DNA of 64,000 nt. Source: Oleidesulfovibrio sp047973035 (GTDB taxonomy: Bacteria > Desulfobacterota > Desulfovibrionia > Desulfovibrionales > Desulfovibrionaceae). A model generated the notes under the pieces. That model did not search any database. It had not been told where the DNA came from and saw nothing but the letters and a program-made list of their open reading frames with translations. Shown one piece after another: positions 25,430 through 33,227 of this stretch. Location: NCBI RefSeq assembly GCF_047973035.1, contig NZ_JBKEBF010000046.1, positions 1 through 64,000 on the forward strand. The letters are read 5' to 3'. The translations under genes were made by a program, and so were the position numbers. Position 1 is the stretch's first letter, and each line of letters begins with the position of its first letter.

Positions 25430-27190
25430 TTACTGACGCAATGTCTCTGTCATTCCTTCGTACAGCCCAGTGAAAAAGTTCCGTGCGTTTACTCCCAGAG
25501 AACGGATGCGGTAGCCGCCCTCCTGAATGACCAGCGTGTGCAGTCCCAGTCTGCCGATAAGCCTTCCGTTATGGGCAAAATCCTTTGCTGTCAGGCTCCA
25601 TGTGCCTGTGGGGTCGCCTTTGGCGGGATCAAGCCCCAGCCCGATAATAAGAAATGTCGGTTTGAAGTCGCGTATGCAGTCAAGTGCGCGTTTCAGCACA
25701 TTGGCGTACTGCTGACCATCTACCTTTTCCAGCAGGGGAAAGTTTTTGTTGTATCCTGTCCCTTCGCCTTCTCCTGTTTCTTCAGAAAAACCACTGAAGT
25801 ACGGATAAGCAAACCGCGGGTGCCCATGAATGGATACTGTAAGAACATCGCTTCGCGTGTAAAAAATATTCTGGGTGCCGTTGCCGTGGTGGTAGTCCAC
25901 ATCGAGTATAGCCACCCGTTCAAACGCTGCCAGATGCTGCGCTGCCACTGCTGCGGTGTTGAAGTAGCAGAATCCGCCAAAAGCTGCATGTTCCGCATGA
26001 TGCCCGGGGGGGCGGACCAGAGCATAGGCAAGCCTTCTGCCTTCCAGCAGATGACCGGCTGCTGTCAGCCCGCAGTCCACAGCTCTTTTTGCGGCAAGAA
26101 ATGCGTTTGCGTTTAGCGGCGTAAAAGTATCTATGCAATAATAGCCTGCCCGAACAGGCAGTTCTCGCGGCGGGCGGGAGGCGTTGCGTATGGGAAACAC
26201 ATATGGATACAGCGACTTCCCCTCAGGCAGGCGCGAACACATTTTTTTCAGGTAGCTAACGTACTCCTTGCTGTGCACGGCAGTGATGTGCGCTTCGGAA
26301 TAGTGCTGTACAGGAACTTCTTCAAACAGGTTAGTGGCAAGTAGTGCTTTACGTATGCTTGCTATTCGTACCGGTGACTCCACATACCCGCGCTCACGGA
26401 TGTGGTGGATGTCGTGCTTGTCGTTAACAACCATGACTATACGCAGGTCGCTGCTTACTTTTGCCGGTTTCGCCGAACCGGTAGTGCCTTCGGCTTTGGT
26501 GCTATATCGCGGCTCGCGCAACTGCATGCGTGTATCAGAAAAGGACTGCACCACCATTTCGGTGTATTCCGGCGAGCATGTTCCTTTGTATTTTCTGGTC
26601 AGGATGGCTTGCACGATTTTGCGGGCTTTGGTTCTGGATACATTGAATGAACCGCCCAGCGGATCTGCCACCAGATACGGCGGACAGTCGTCTCCTTCTT
26701 TCAAAGGTGTTTCGTATGCTGTGCCGATGATCGGGCGTGCGCCGTAGCGCTCATAAAATTTCAGACGGGCCGCGTTTTCTTTGAGGGTTGCGGAATCGGC
26801 ACATAAAGCGGGGTCGTCGGGCAGGCATTCAAAAAAGAGCGCAGTATCGCCCAGCGCCCGTGCTTCTTCGCGAATGCGTTCATACAGGGCAGAGCCAATG
26901 CCGCCACCACCGTGTTTACTGCTTACAGAGATGTAATCCAGATAGCAGAAGTGCAGGTCTGTAAAATGGCAAAGCAGGGCGAATCCGCGTACGTTGGCGC
27001 GTCCGTCTTCTGCCACAAATAAAATGGATCTGTATTTTTTAATGAAGGGGTCAGAAAGCTGTCTGGGGAGAGCCTGAACATCTTCTTCCGCCAGCAGCGG
27101 AAACCGTTCACGCAGAATCTGCTGGGCTTTTTCCACCGCACGCATGTCTGCGGGAATGCGTATGTCGTAGATGGGACGAATGCGGAACAA
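25430..27190 (-). CDS. GNAT acetyltransferase-histone deacetylase family fusion
   Basis: A 586-residue fusion. Residues 1-180 are a GNAT acyltransferase domain with the acyl-CoA loop GGGGIGSALYERIREEA. Residues about 245-586 are an HDAC/acetylpolyamine amidohydrolase domain with everything needed for catalysis: the His pair His397-His398 (RPPGHHAEH), zinc ligands Asp432, His434 (DVDYHHGNG) and Asp521 (GLGLDPAKGD), and Tyr560 (EGGYRIR). The family removes acetyl groups from lysine or polyamines. The start is TTG 27190 with GGAGG just upstream. It is last in the kamA run, separated from the GNAT gene by 210 bases with a large hairpin. Acetylation and deacetylation in one chain suggest that an acetyl group is added and removed during one pathway, for example as protection (inference). 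Confidence 0.88.
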   Translation of the reverse strand: MFRIRPIYDIRIPADMRAVEKAQQILRERFPLLAEEDVQALPRQLSDPFIKKYRSILFVAEDGRANVRGFALLCHFTDLHFCYLDYISVSSKHGGGGIGSALYERIREEARALGDTALFFECLPDDPALCADSATLKENAARLKFYERYGARPIIGTAYETPLKEGDDCPPYLVADPLGGSFNVSRTKARKIVQAILTRKYKGTCSPEYTEMVVQSFSDTRMQLREPRYSTKAEGTTGSAKPAKVSSDLRIVMVVNDKHDIHHIRERGYVESPVRIASIRKALLATNLFEEVPVQHYSEAHITAVHSKEYVSYLKKMCSRLPEGKSLYPYVFPIRNASRPPRELPVRAGYYCIDTFTPLNANAFLAAKRAVDCGLTAAGHLLEGRRLAYALVRPPGHHAEHAAFGGFCYFNTAAVAAQHLAAFERVAILDVDYHHGNGTQNIFYTRSDVLTVSIHGHPRFAYPYFSGFSEETGEGEGTGYNKNFPLLEKVDGQQYANVLKRALDCIRDFKPTFLIIGLGLDPAKGDPTGTWSLTAKDFAHNGRLIGRLGLHTLVIQEGGYRIRSLGVNARNFFTGLYEGMTETLRQ

Positions 27191-27356
27191 GTTGCCTCCG
27201 GTAATGGGGCTGATAATGGCGTACAGTGGGTTTTATGGAAGCAAGACAATGTATTGCAGGGGATTAAGGGAGTGGGGAAGATGCGCCGGGTGGCTGCTGA
27301 CTGTCCTGATAGCCAGCATAGCAGCTTCCGTCAGAGTTCGTGCCGCCGTCATCATG

Positions 27357-27394
27357 GCGGAACCGGTCGAACGGGTCTATTCGAACGGTTCCGC
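27357..27394. repeat. Large inverted repeat between GNAT and deacetylase genes
   Basis: GCGGAACCG...CGGTTCCGC arms, extended inward by TCGAA/TTCGA with one mismatch, form a stem of about 15 bp with an 8-base loop just after the GNAT stop codon. No T tract follows on the minus strand, so it is not a classic terminator; it may be an mRNA processing or stability hairpin. Its outer halves repeat the CGGAAC/GTTCCG halves found upstream of kamA. Confidence 0.6.
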
Positions 27395-27400
27395 AGCCCT

Positions 27401-27919
27401 CTACACTACTTCCAGTCTGAAAATTACCTTGTCGTCGTTTTTGCGGTAGAAGTCTTTGAGTACAGCCTCTGCCGTGAAGCCTGTCCGTTCATAGAACCGG
27501 CGTGTCGGCGTATAGTCGGGCGTACCTGATGTTTCCGCAAAAAGCAGACGACCTCCTGCAGCGCGGACATCGCCGGTCACTTCGTTCAGCAAGGCTGCCC
27601 CCAGCCCTATATGCTGGCAGTGTGGATTCACGGCAATCCAGTACAGGTCATATGTGCCTTCTGTGGCAGGTGTCGGGCCGTAGCACGCATATCCGGTCAC
27701 AGTTGTTTCCATCTGCGCAAATACAAACAGGTAGCCGGAGGCCGCTCCGTGCTGCAGGTGTTCAGTCACAAGTTCTTCTGCAACGTCAGCTTCCTCTGTC
27801 GTAAAGAATCCGGTGGCTTTTACAATAGCTCTGACAGTCGCAGCATCTGATGGCAGTACCTTCCGGCGGAAGGTGACATCCTGCAGCGTTGTCGTTGAAT
27901 GCGGTGCGGTTCTATGCAT
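27401..27919 (-). CDS. GNAT-family N-acetyltransferase
   Basis: A 172-residue acetyltransferase. The acyl-CoA signature is QHIGLGAALLNEVTGDVRA, preceded by LYWIAVNPHC and followed by ARRFYERTGF-like sequence (TRRFYERTGFTAEAVLKDFY). ATG 27919 overlaps the end of the ATP-grasp gene and has AGGAAAC upstream; longer frames are rejected. In archaea and some bacteria a lysine 2,3-aminomutase is paired with a GNAT (AblB) to make N-epsilon-acetyl-beta-lysine, so a similar role with the KamA-like enzyme is a natural hypothesis. Confidence 0.85.
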   Translation of the reverse strand: MHRTAPHSTTTLQDVTFRRKVLPSDAATVRAIVKATGFFTTEEADVAEELVTEHLQHGAASGYLFVFAQMETTVTGYACYGPTPATEGTYDLYWIAVNPHCQHIGLGAALLNEVTGDVRAAGGRLLFAETSGTPDYTPTRRFYERTGFTAEAVLKDFYRKNDDKVIFRLEVV

Positions 27920-29003
27920 GGTTGTTTCCTGCATACGCTGTTCCGTTATTACAGGCATCCCGTACGATCATGTCGACCAGAGCTTCAAAGGATACTCCGG
28001 CCCTGAGCGCGGCCGCAGCCAGCCCCGCATCAGGGGCAATGCAGGGGTTGGAGTTCACATCTATGATGAACGGCCGAAATGGAGACTGTGCGGAACCGTC
28101 TCCGGCCACGCGAAAGTCCACCCGTGCATACCCCGCAAGGCCGAATGCCTTCCAGCATGCTGCCGTTGCTTCGCTCAACATGTCGAGCATAGGGGAATCG
28201 GCCTCCGGAAAGTCAAACCGGCGTACGGTGTTGTGGTATTCAAACGTATTATCATGCCATTTGGCGGCATACCCGACGATTTTGGGCCGGTCAGCGGCAA
28301 AGCCGGTAAATTCTATCTCCGCAAAAGGCAGAATCCGCACACCGTCCTGTCCGTCTGTAACGGCTGCTATGTTAAACTCTCTTCCGTCGACATAGCGCTC
28401 TGCAAACCACTGCCCGCCGTGATTTGAACGGCATCTGGCAAGCGTAGTAGTAACGTCTGCGGCGGCAGCGGCATCAACAAGGCATGAGTCGTCAATACCC
28501 AGTGATGCATGTTCGTGGACTGACTTGCACAGGTAACGGCCCGGCACAAAAGCGTCATGCTCGTGAAACAACTCGCTCATTCCGCCACATGTACCATCCT
28601 CTTTTATCCATGCAGGCGTATGCAGCCCCGCAGTGTTCAGAATCTGTTTGCACAGCAGTTTGTCGCCGGAAAGCGTCATCGACTGTGCATCCGCGCCTGT
28701 AAAGGGGATACCGAGGTGGGCATAGAGCGCCGGAGCCAGCGGAGCCATCCTGATGTTGTTTTCCAGCTCTTCAACAAGGTTGAACACAACATCAGGAGCA
28801 AAGGCTGACAGCCTTACACCGGCAGCCTTCAGGTCAAGGTCCACAGCCATAAGTTCCGCTTCATGTCCGCGGGCGAGCAGTGCCTCGCGCACGGCAATGG
28901 CCTGAGCTAGTGTATCCTCCTGATCGGGTCTGCCGGTCAGGTATTTTGCATCATGGCCTTTTGCATCATGCACGACTGCATTATGAACAACAGCAATACG
29001 CAT
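27912..29003 (-). CDS. ATP-grasp ligase, D-Ala-D-Ala-ligase-like (second)
   Basis: A 363-residue ATP-grasp protein. The N-terminal domain reads MRIAVVHNAVVHDAKGHDAK and then DVVFNLVEELENNIRMAPLAPALY, as in D-Ala-D-Ala ligase relatives. Further on come PFTGADAQSMTLSGDKLLCKQIL and, near the end, FIIDVNSNPCIAPDAGLAAAA, which supplies the metal-binding D-x-N-x-N-P. The family joins a carboxylate, via acyl phosphate, to an amine. It starts two bases after its partner's stop and overlaps the GNAT gene. It is clearly divergent from the first ATP-grasp gene, so the two probably form different bonds. It is unlikely to be a cell-wall Ddl, given its neighbours and duplication. Confidence 0.85.
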   Translation of the reverse strand: MRIAVVHNAVVHDAKGHDAKYLTGRPDQEDTLAQAIAVREALLARGHEAELMAVDLDLKAAGVRLSAFAPDVVFNLVEELENNIRMAPLAPALYAHLGIPFTGADAQSMTLSGDKLLCKQILNTAGLHTPAWIKEDGTCGGMSELFHEHDAFVPGRYLCKSVHEHASLGIDDSCLVDAAAAADVTTTLARCRSNHGGQWFAERYVDGREFNIAAVTDGQDGVRILPFAEIEFTGFAADRPKIVGYAAKWHDNTFEYHNTVRRFDFPEADSPMLDMLSEATAACWKAFGLAGYARVDFRVAGDGSAQSPFRPFIIDVNSNPCIAPDAGLAAAALRAGVSFEALVDMIVRDACNNGTAYAGNNHA

Positions 29004-29005
29004 GG

Positions 29006-30052
29006 TTATGCCATCAGCAACGGCTGGTCTGCAGGCAGAGCGGTCATTTCGTCTGCAGATGCACCAGGCATGGCCTGCAAGCGCAGGCGCCAGAGTGCGG
29101 AGTTCATAATTTCGCCGATGAGCTGCTCATAGCGGATACCGGCCTTGTAGCACATGATGGGAAGGTCTGAATTCACCGGATGTAGGCCCGCCAGAGGGTT
29201 CACCTCGATAAAGTTGGGTACACCGGCAGCATCAAAACGCATGTCCACGCGACCGCCATCTCGGCAGCCGAGAGCGCGCCACGCTTCCAGTGCAACGGTT
29301 TTGGCTTTTTCTGCATCGTCATCATCGGCAAGACGGTACTGCATTCTGTCCAGATATTCTGCCTTGTTTACGTATCCGTACACATCAGACTCTGCAGCCG
29401 GAGCAAATATCACTTCCAAGGCTCCCAACGCTCTGGCGTCGGTGCCTGTTCCCACAATGCCAACCGTCAGTTCACGGCCGGACAGGAAGGTCTCAACCAG
29501 CACAGGCTGGTTGTGGCGGGCAATAAGGCGCTCACATGCTGCCATAAGCTCTTCAACGTTTTGCACCTTGGATGCTGCGCCCACGCCGATGCCGGTTCCT
29601 TCTGCAACCGGTTTGACAAACAGCGGATAGGGCAGGTCGATAAACGCGGCCTGCGAAGGGTGCTCAACCACGGCAAAGTCCGCCGTAGGAATGCCTTTGT
29701 CACGCACCACGTGCTTGGTAACGCCTTTGTGCAGGCACAGGCCCAAGGTCATAGCGTCTGAAAACACATAGGGAACTTTGTAGTAGTCCAGCAGAGCAGG
29801 AACCTGACTTTCACGGCCGAAGCCGTGCAGGCCTTCTGCAATATTGAACACAATATCCCACCTGCGGCCTTGCAGCAGGGCCGAAGCCAGCATAGGCAAA
29901 GCACCGATGCGTTCGGTTTCGTATCCCTGCGCCTGCAGAGCGGCTTCAATGCCTTCAATGGTGGCAGGGCTGTCGAATTCTGCGGCCTCTTCTTCAGAGT
30001 AGCCCAGAGCAAGATAATCGTCTTTCAGGTCGTATGTGATGCCTACAAGCAC
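29006..30052 (-). CDS. ATP-grasp ligase, D-Ala-D-Ala-ligase-like (first)
   Basis: A 348-residue ATP-grasp protein. Landmarks are DIVFNIAEGLHGFGRESQVPALL, PYVFSDAMTLGLCLHKGVTK, LFVKPVAEGTGIGVGAASKV (ATP-binding loop) and FIEVNPLAGLHPVNSDLPIM near the end, with E-x-N-P metal ligands. The start is GTG 30052, overlapping the end of kamA by ten bases with GGAG eight bases upstream; a longer frame to 30100 lacks a site. Same family as the next gene but distinct in sequence. Its likely reaction is ATP-dependent amide bond formation; substrate unknown. Confidence 0.85.
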   Translation of the reverse strand: MLVGITYDLKDDYLALGYSEEEAAEFDSPATIEGIEAALQAQGYETERIGALPMLASALLQGRRWDIVFNIAEGLHGFGRESQVPALLDYYKVPYVFSDAMTLGLCLHKGVTKHVVRDKGIPTADFAVVEHPSQAAFIDLPYPLFVKPVAEGTGIGVGAASKVQNVEELMAACERLIARHNQPVLVETFLSGRELTVGIVGTGTDARALGALEVIFAPAAESDVYGYVNKAEYLDRMQYRLADDDDAEKAKTVALEAWRALGCRDGGRVDMRFDAAGVPNFIEVNPLAGLHPVNSDLPIMCYKAGIRYEQLIGEIMNSALWRLRLQAMPGASADEMTALPADQPLLMA

Positions 30053-31383
30053 GGCAGTTCTCCGTCGGTGCAATGAGTGCTGTGTATACTGTCTTCGCAC
30101 GTTACAGTCAGTGGGGCTGCGGGATCGTAAGAGTGGTACAAACCGCCTTCGTAATTTCGCAGCACGAGGTCTTCTCCGTCATAGCCCTGAACATAGTCGG
30201 GCATGAGCGGAATTTTGCCGCCGCCACCGGGGGCATCAACTACATACGTCGGAATCGCATAGCCGGAAGTGAAACCGCGCATACCGCGGATGATGTCCAC
30301 TCCCTTGTAAATGGAAGTACGGAAATGAGCCGTACCCTGCACCGGATCGCAATGGTAAAGGTAATAGGGACGAACACGGGTTTTCAGCAGACCGTGCATA
30401 AGGCGCGTCATCGTGGGCACATCATCGTTAATGCCTTTGAGCAATACCGTCTGGCTGCCCAGCGGAATGCCTGCATCCGCCAGACGGCCGAGAGCCTGAG
30501 CAGATTCAGGAGTAAGCTCGTCAGGGTGTGTGCAGTGGATGCTCATAAACAGCGGATGATACCGGCGCAGCATACGAACCAGCGCGGGCGTAATACGTTG
30601 CGGCATTACGATCGGGGCCTTGGTTCCTATGCGGATGAATTCCAGATGCGGAATACGGCGCAACTGCGACAGCAGGTGATTAAGCGCAGTATCCGACATG
30701 GTCAGCGGATCACCGCCGGAAATCAGCACGTCACGTACTTCCGGATGATTTTCAATGTATTCGATTGCCGCAGGCCAGCGCTTGCGCACGGTGCTTGTAG
30801 CGCACGGTTTGCCCACGCGGCGTGAACGGGTGCAGTACCGGCAATAGGCTGCGCAGGTGTCTGTAGCAAGAAACAGCACTCTGTCAGGGTAGCGGTGAAT
30901 AAGGCCGGGCACGGGGCTGTGGCCGTCTTCGCCAAGCGGGTCTGCAGACTCGCCGGTGTTCAGCGCCCATTCGGAAACCGTAGGAACCATGGTGCGGCGC
31001 AAAGGATCAGCCGGATTCTGCGGATCAAACTGCGCTGCATAATAGGGCGTAACAGCCAGCGGCAAGGCCGCAAGGCCTGTTCCTGCGCCGGTTTCTTCTT
31101 CAGAAAGCGACAGCATGGTTCCCAGCGTACCAAGCGAGGTGATGCGGTTGGCATACTGCCACCGCCAGTCCGACCAGGTTTTCTGGCAAACATCGGGGTA
31201 GAAGCGCTTGCGGAATGCATCCGAGCGGCTGCTCAGAGCAAAACCGGTAGCAGAAGGATAAGCAAGTGAAATAGGGTGTGCGTTGAGCAGAGCGGTGCTC
31301 TGCACAGGGGGGCCTGAATGAAATCCCGCAAGGGAGGGAGGCTCTGCGGGAGCCTGTTCTGCTGCTGCGTTGCTGATCGCCAC
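30043..31383 (-). CDS. kamA: Lysine 2,3-aminomutase-like radical SAM enzyme
   Basis: A 446-residue KamA-family enzyme. The radical-SAM cluster site is Cys177-X3-Cys181-X2-Cys184 (CAAYCRYCTRSRRV), SAM contacts include LISGGDPLTMSD, and the PLP lysine is Lys390 in GGGGKIPLMPDYV. These are the features of lysine 2,3-aminomutase, which moves the alpha-amino group to give beta-lysine. Some members act on other amino acids, so the exact substrate is open. It is the first gene behind a sigma-54 promoter, with a leader of about 70 bases. Coupling with ATP-grasp and GNAT genes suggests that the beta-amino acid is ligated and acetylated. Confidence 0.9.
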   Translation of the reverse strand: MAISNAAAEQAPAEPPSLAGFHSGPPVQSTALLNAHPISLAYPSATGFALSSRSDAFRKRFYPDVCQKTWSDWRWQYANRITSLGTLGTMLSLSEEETGAGTGLAALPLAVTPYYAAQFDPQNPADPLRRTMVPTVSEWALNTGESADPLGEDGHSPVPGLIHRYPDRVLFLATDTCAAYCRYCTRSRRVGKPCATSTVRKRWPAAIEYIENHPEVRDVLISGGDPLTMSDTALNHLLSQLRRIPHLEFIRIGTKAPIVMPQRITPALVRMLRRYHPLFMSIHCTHPDELTPESAQALGRLADAGIPLGSQTVLLKGINDDVPTMTRLMHGLLKTRVRPYYLYHCDPVQGTAHFRTSIYKGVDIIRGMRGFTSGYAIPTYVVDAPGGGGKIPLMPDYVQGYDGEDLVLRNYEGGLYHSYDPAAPLTVTCEDSIHSTHCTDGELPCL

Positions 31384-31463
31384 GATTATCTCCGGTTCTA
31401 AAGCGAAATGGTAATTGCCGCCCGTTACCAGATGTGCTGCAGGGCGGAATGAAATCGCCTAAA

Positions 31464-31478
31464 GCAACGCATGTGCCA
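31464..31478 (-). promoter_or_regulatory. Sigma-54 (-24/-12) promoter of the kamA run
   Basis: Read on the minus strand, TGGCACATGCGTTGC matches the sigma-54 consensus TGGCAC-N5-TTGC exactly. Transcription would start near 31452, about 70 bases before the kamA ATG. The gene immediately upstream encodes a sigma-54 activator, which strongly supports the call. Confidence 0.9.
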
Positions 31479-31524
31479 ACTTGTTAACATGCTGTATTAA
31501 GTAGAAATATTGTTGTATGGGGAT

Positions 31525-31557
31525 TCTGCTATCGGAACACAAAGTTCCGATAGCAGA
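31525..31557. promoter_or_regulatory. Inverted repeat 1, candidate activator site (UAS)
   Basis: A perfect 14-bp inverted repeat with a 5-base spacer; the core is CGGAAC-ACAAA-GTTCCG at 31533-31549. Its centre lies about 90 bases upstream of the predicted start, the normal distance for a sigma-54 activator site. It could also form an RNA hairpin downstream of the activator gene, but no T tract follows on the minus strand. Confidence 0.7.
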
Positions 31558-31620
31558 GATGTTTATGAAGAAAAGCGGATTGCGACGTGTTTACATCGCA
31601 GAAAAGGCGGGGGGACTGAT

Positions 31621-31639
31621 GCGGAATGATAAGTTCCGC
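31621..31639. promoter_or_regulatory. Inverted repeat 2, candidate activator site
   Basis: CGGAAT-GATAA-GTTCCG (31622-31638, flanked by G and C) has the same half-sites and 5-base spacer as repeat 1. It lies 89 bases further upstream, centre to centre. Confidence 0.6.
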
Positions 31640-31650
31640 TTTCTGTTTTG

Positions 31651-31667
31651 CGGCACTTTATGTTCCG
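31651..31667. promoter_or_regulatory. Inverted repeat 3, candidate activator site
   Basis: CGGCAC-TTTAT-GTTCCG is an imperfect third copy, centred 29 bases from repeat 2 and overlapping the last codons of the activator gene. Weaker than the other two. Confidence 0.45.
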
Positions 31668-33079
31668 CTTTTGTGTTCTTTGTAGCAGGTCTTGTCGATG
31701 CCATAGCGGGAAAGCAGCTTACGCAGTTGGCGGGTGGTAATGCCTGCACGCTCTGCCGTAAGGTTTATTCTGCCTTTGCATTCTGCAATAAGCTCTTCGA
31801 TGTAGCGGCGCTGGGCCTGTTCCTTTGCCTGATTACGCACTTCTGCAAGCGGCAATGAAAGGTCCAGCGAGACGTTGGCAAGGGGGGCTCCGCCAGCAAA
31901 AAGATCCTGCGGGAAGTTGTCGGGCGAAAGCATGTGCGATGTTTCCAGAATGTATGCCCGCTCCATCAGGTTTTCCAGTTCGCGGATGTTGCCCGGCCAT
32001 GGATAACGCTGAAACGCTTCCAGAACATCAGGATGGATACCTTGAATTTTTTTTAACTGCTGCTGGCGAAGGCGTTGCAGAAATGTTTCTGCCAGCAGCG
32101 GGATGTCCTCGCGCCGTTCGCGCAGGGCGGGTACTTTGATGGGAAAAACATTAAGGCGGAAAAGCAGGTCAGCACGGAATTCACCCTTACGCACCAGTTC
32201 TTCCAGATCAACGTTACTGGCGGCAACGATACGGGCTTCCATAGGGATGTCGCTTACACCACCTACGCGTTGAAATACTTTGTCCTGCAGAACCTGCAAC
32301 AGGCGGACCTGTGTGGAAAGCGATATGGTGCCGATTTCATCAAGAAATATGGTGCCCTTTGAGGCAACTTCAAATCTGCCGGATTTGCGTTTGCTGGCGC
32401 CGGTGAAAGCTCCTTTTTCGTGACCGAAAAGTTCACTTTCTACCAGAGTTTCCGGGATGGCACCGCAATGCACCCCCATGAACGGCCCTTTGGCACGGTT
32501 GCTTCGGGCGTGGATGAGCTTTGCCAGAACGCCTTTGCCGGTGCCAGTTTCGCCGTGCAGCAGCACTGTGGAGTCTGTAGCGGCAACTCTGCAGACTTTA
32601 TCAAAAACAGCCTGCATGACAGGGCTTTTTGCCTGCTGCAGCGGGGCGCGAATTTTTCCGTTATCTGCAGAGCGCAAGTATTCAAGTTCTGTCTGCATCA
32701 TGCGCGATTCGCGCAGGCTTTCCAGCACATAGGCGGCTTCTTCGGCTGAAACGGGATATGTAAGGTAGTTGTCTGCCCCTGCACGGACAGACTTGACAGC
32801 CTCGCGGATGTTATCCTGTTCTGCCAGCACGATGATTTCAAGGTTCGGCGCAATGGCCCATAGCGCACGAAGTGCCGTGCGGATGGTATCGAGGTTGCGT
32901 GCCGGTGAACGATCAATCCATGAAACATCCGCAAAGAGCACGTCGGGGATGCGACGGGCCAGTGTGGTCTGCAGGTCTTCAGGAGAACGTACCATAGCCA
33001 GTTCCGCCTGAGTGGAAAAACTGCGGCTGATGGCTTTGGCGGCAGGCTGATTGCCTGTGGCAACAAGATAGTACTGCAT
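31658..33079 (-). CDS. Sigma-54-dependent transcriptional activator with pseudo-receiver
   Basis: A 473-residue activator. Residues 1-120 look like a receiver domain that has lost key residues: the acidic pair is absent (VATGNQ at 7-12), the conserved lysine is Tyr108 (LTYPVS), while an Asp (Asp51) remains at the usual phosphorylation place. The AAA+ domain is complete, with Walker A GETGTGKG at about 176-183 and GAFTGA at 223-228. The C-terminus (AERAGITTRQLRKLLSRYGI) is a Fis-type helix-turn-helix. It should therefore activate sigma-54 promoters, most likely the one 180 bases downstream that drives kamA, through the repeated dyads between them. The signal is not evident; ordinary phosphorylation looks unlikely. 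Confidence 0.9.
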   Translation of the reverse strand: MQYYLVATGNQPAAKAISRSFSTQAELAMVRSPEDLQTTLARRIPDVLFADVSWIDRSPARNLDTIRTALRALWAIAPNLEIIVLAEQDNIREAVKSVRAGADNYLTYPVSAEEAAYVLESLRESRMMQTELEYLRSADNGKIRAPLQQAKSPVMQAVFDKVCRVAATDSTVLLHGETGTGKGVLAKLIHARSNRAKGPFMGVHCGAIPETLVESELFGHEKGAFTGASKRKSGRFEVASKGTIFLDEIGTISLSTQVRLLQVLQDKVFQRVGGVSDIPMEARIVAASNVDLEELVRKGEFRADLLFRLNVFPIKVPALRERREDIPLLAETFLQRLRQQQLKKIQGIHPDVLEAFQRYPWPGNIRELENLMERAYILETSHMLSPDNFPQDLFAGGAPLANVSLDLSLPLAEVRNQAKEQAQRRYIEELIAECKGRINLTAERAGITTRQLRKLLSRYGIDKTCYKEHKSGT

Positions 33080-33227
33080 ACAGCGTTTATTAGACGTAAT
33101 TGATGTTATAAATATGTCTTGAAATCAGACAGGTGATTTGCCCATCCAATGCGCTTATTGCTGTTGCTTGGCAAGTGTTATCTGAACAATGTCCCATGCT
33201 GTTGCGCAAGAGATATCTTAGTGTATT

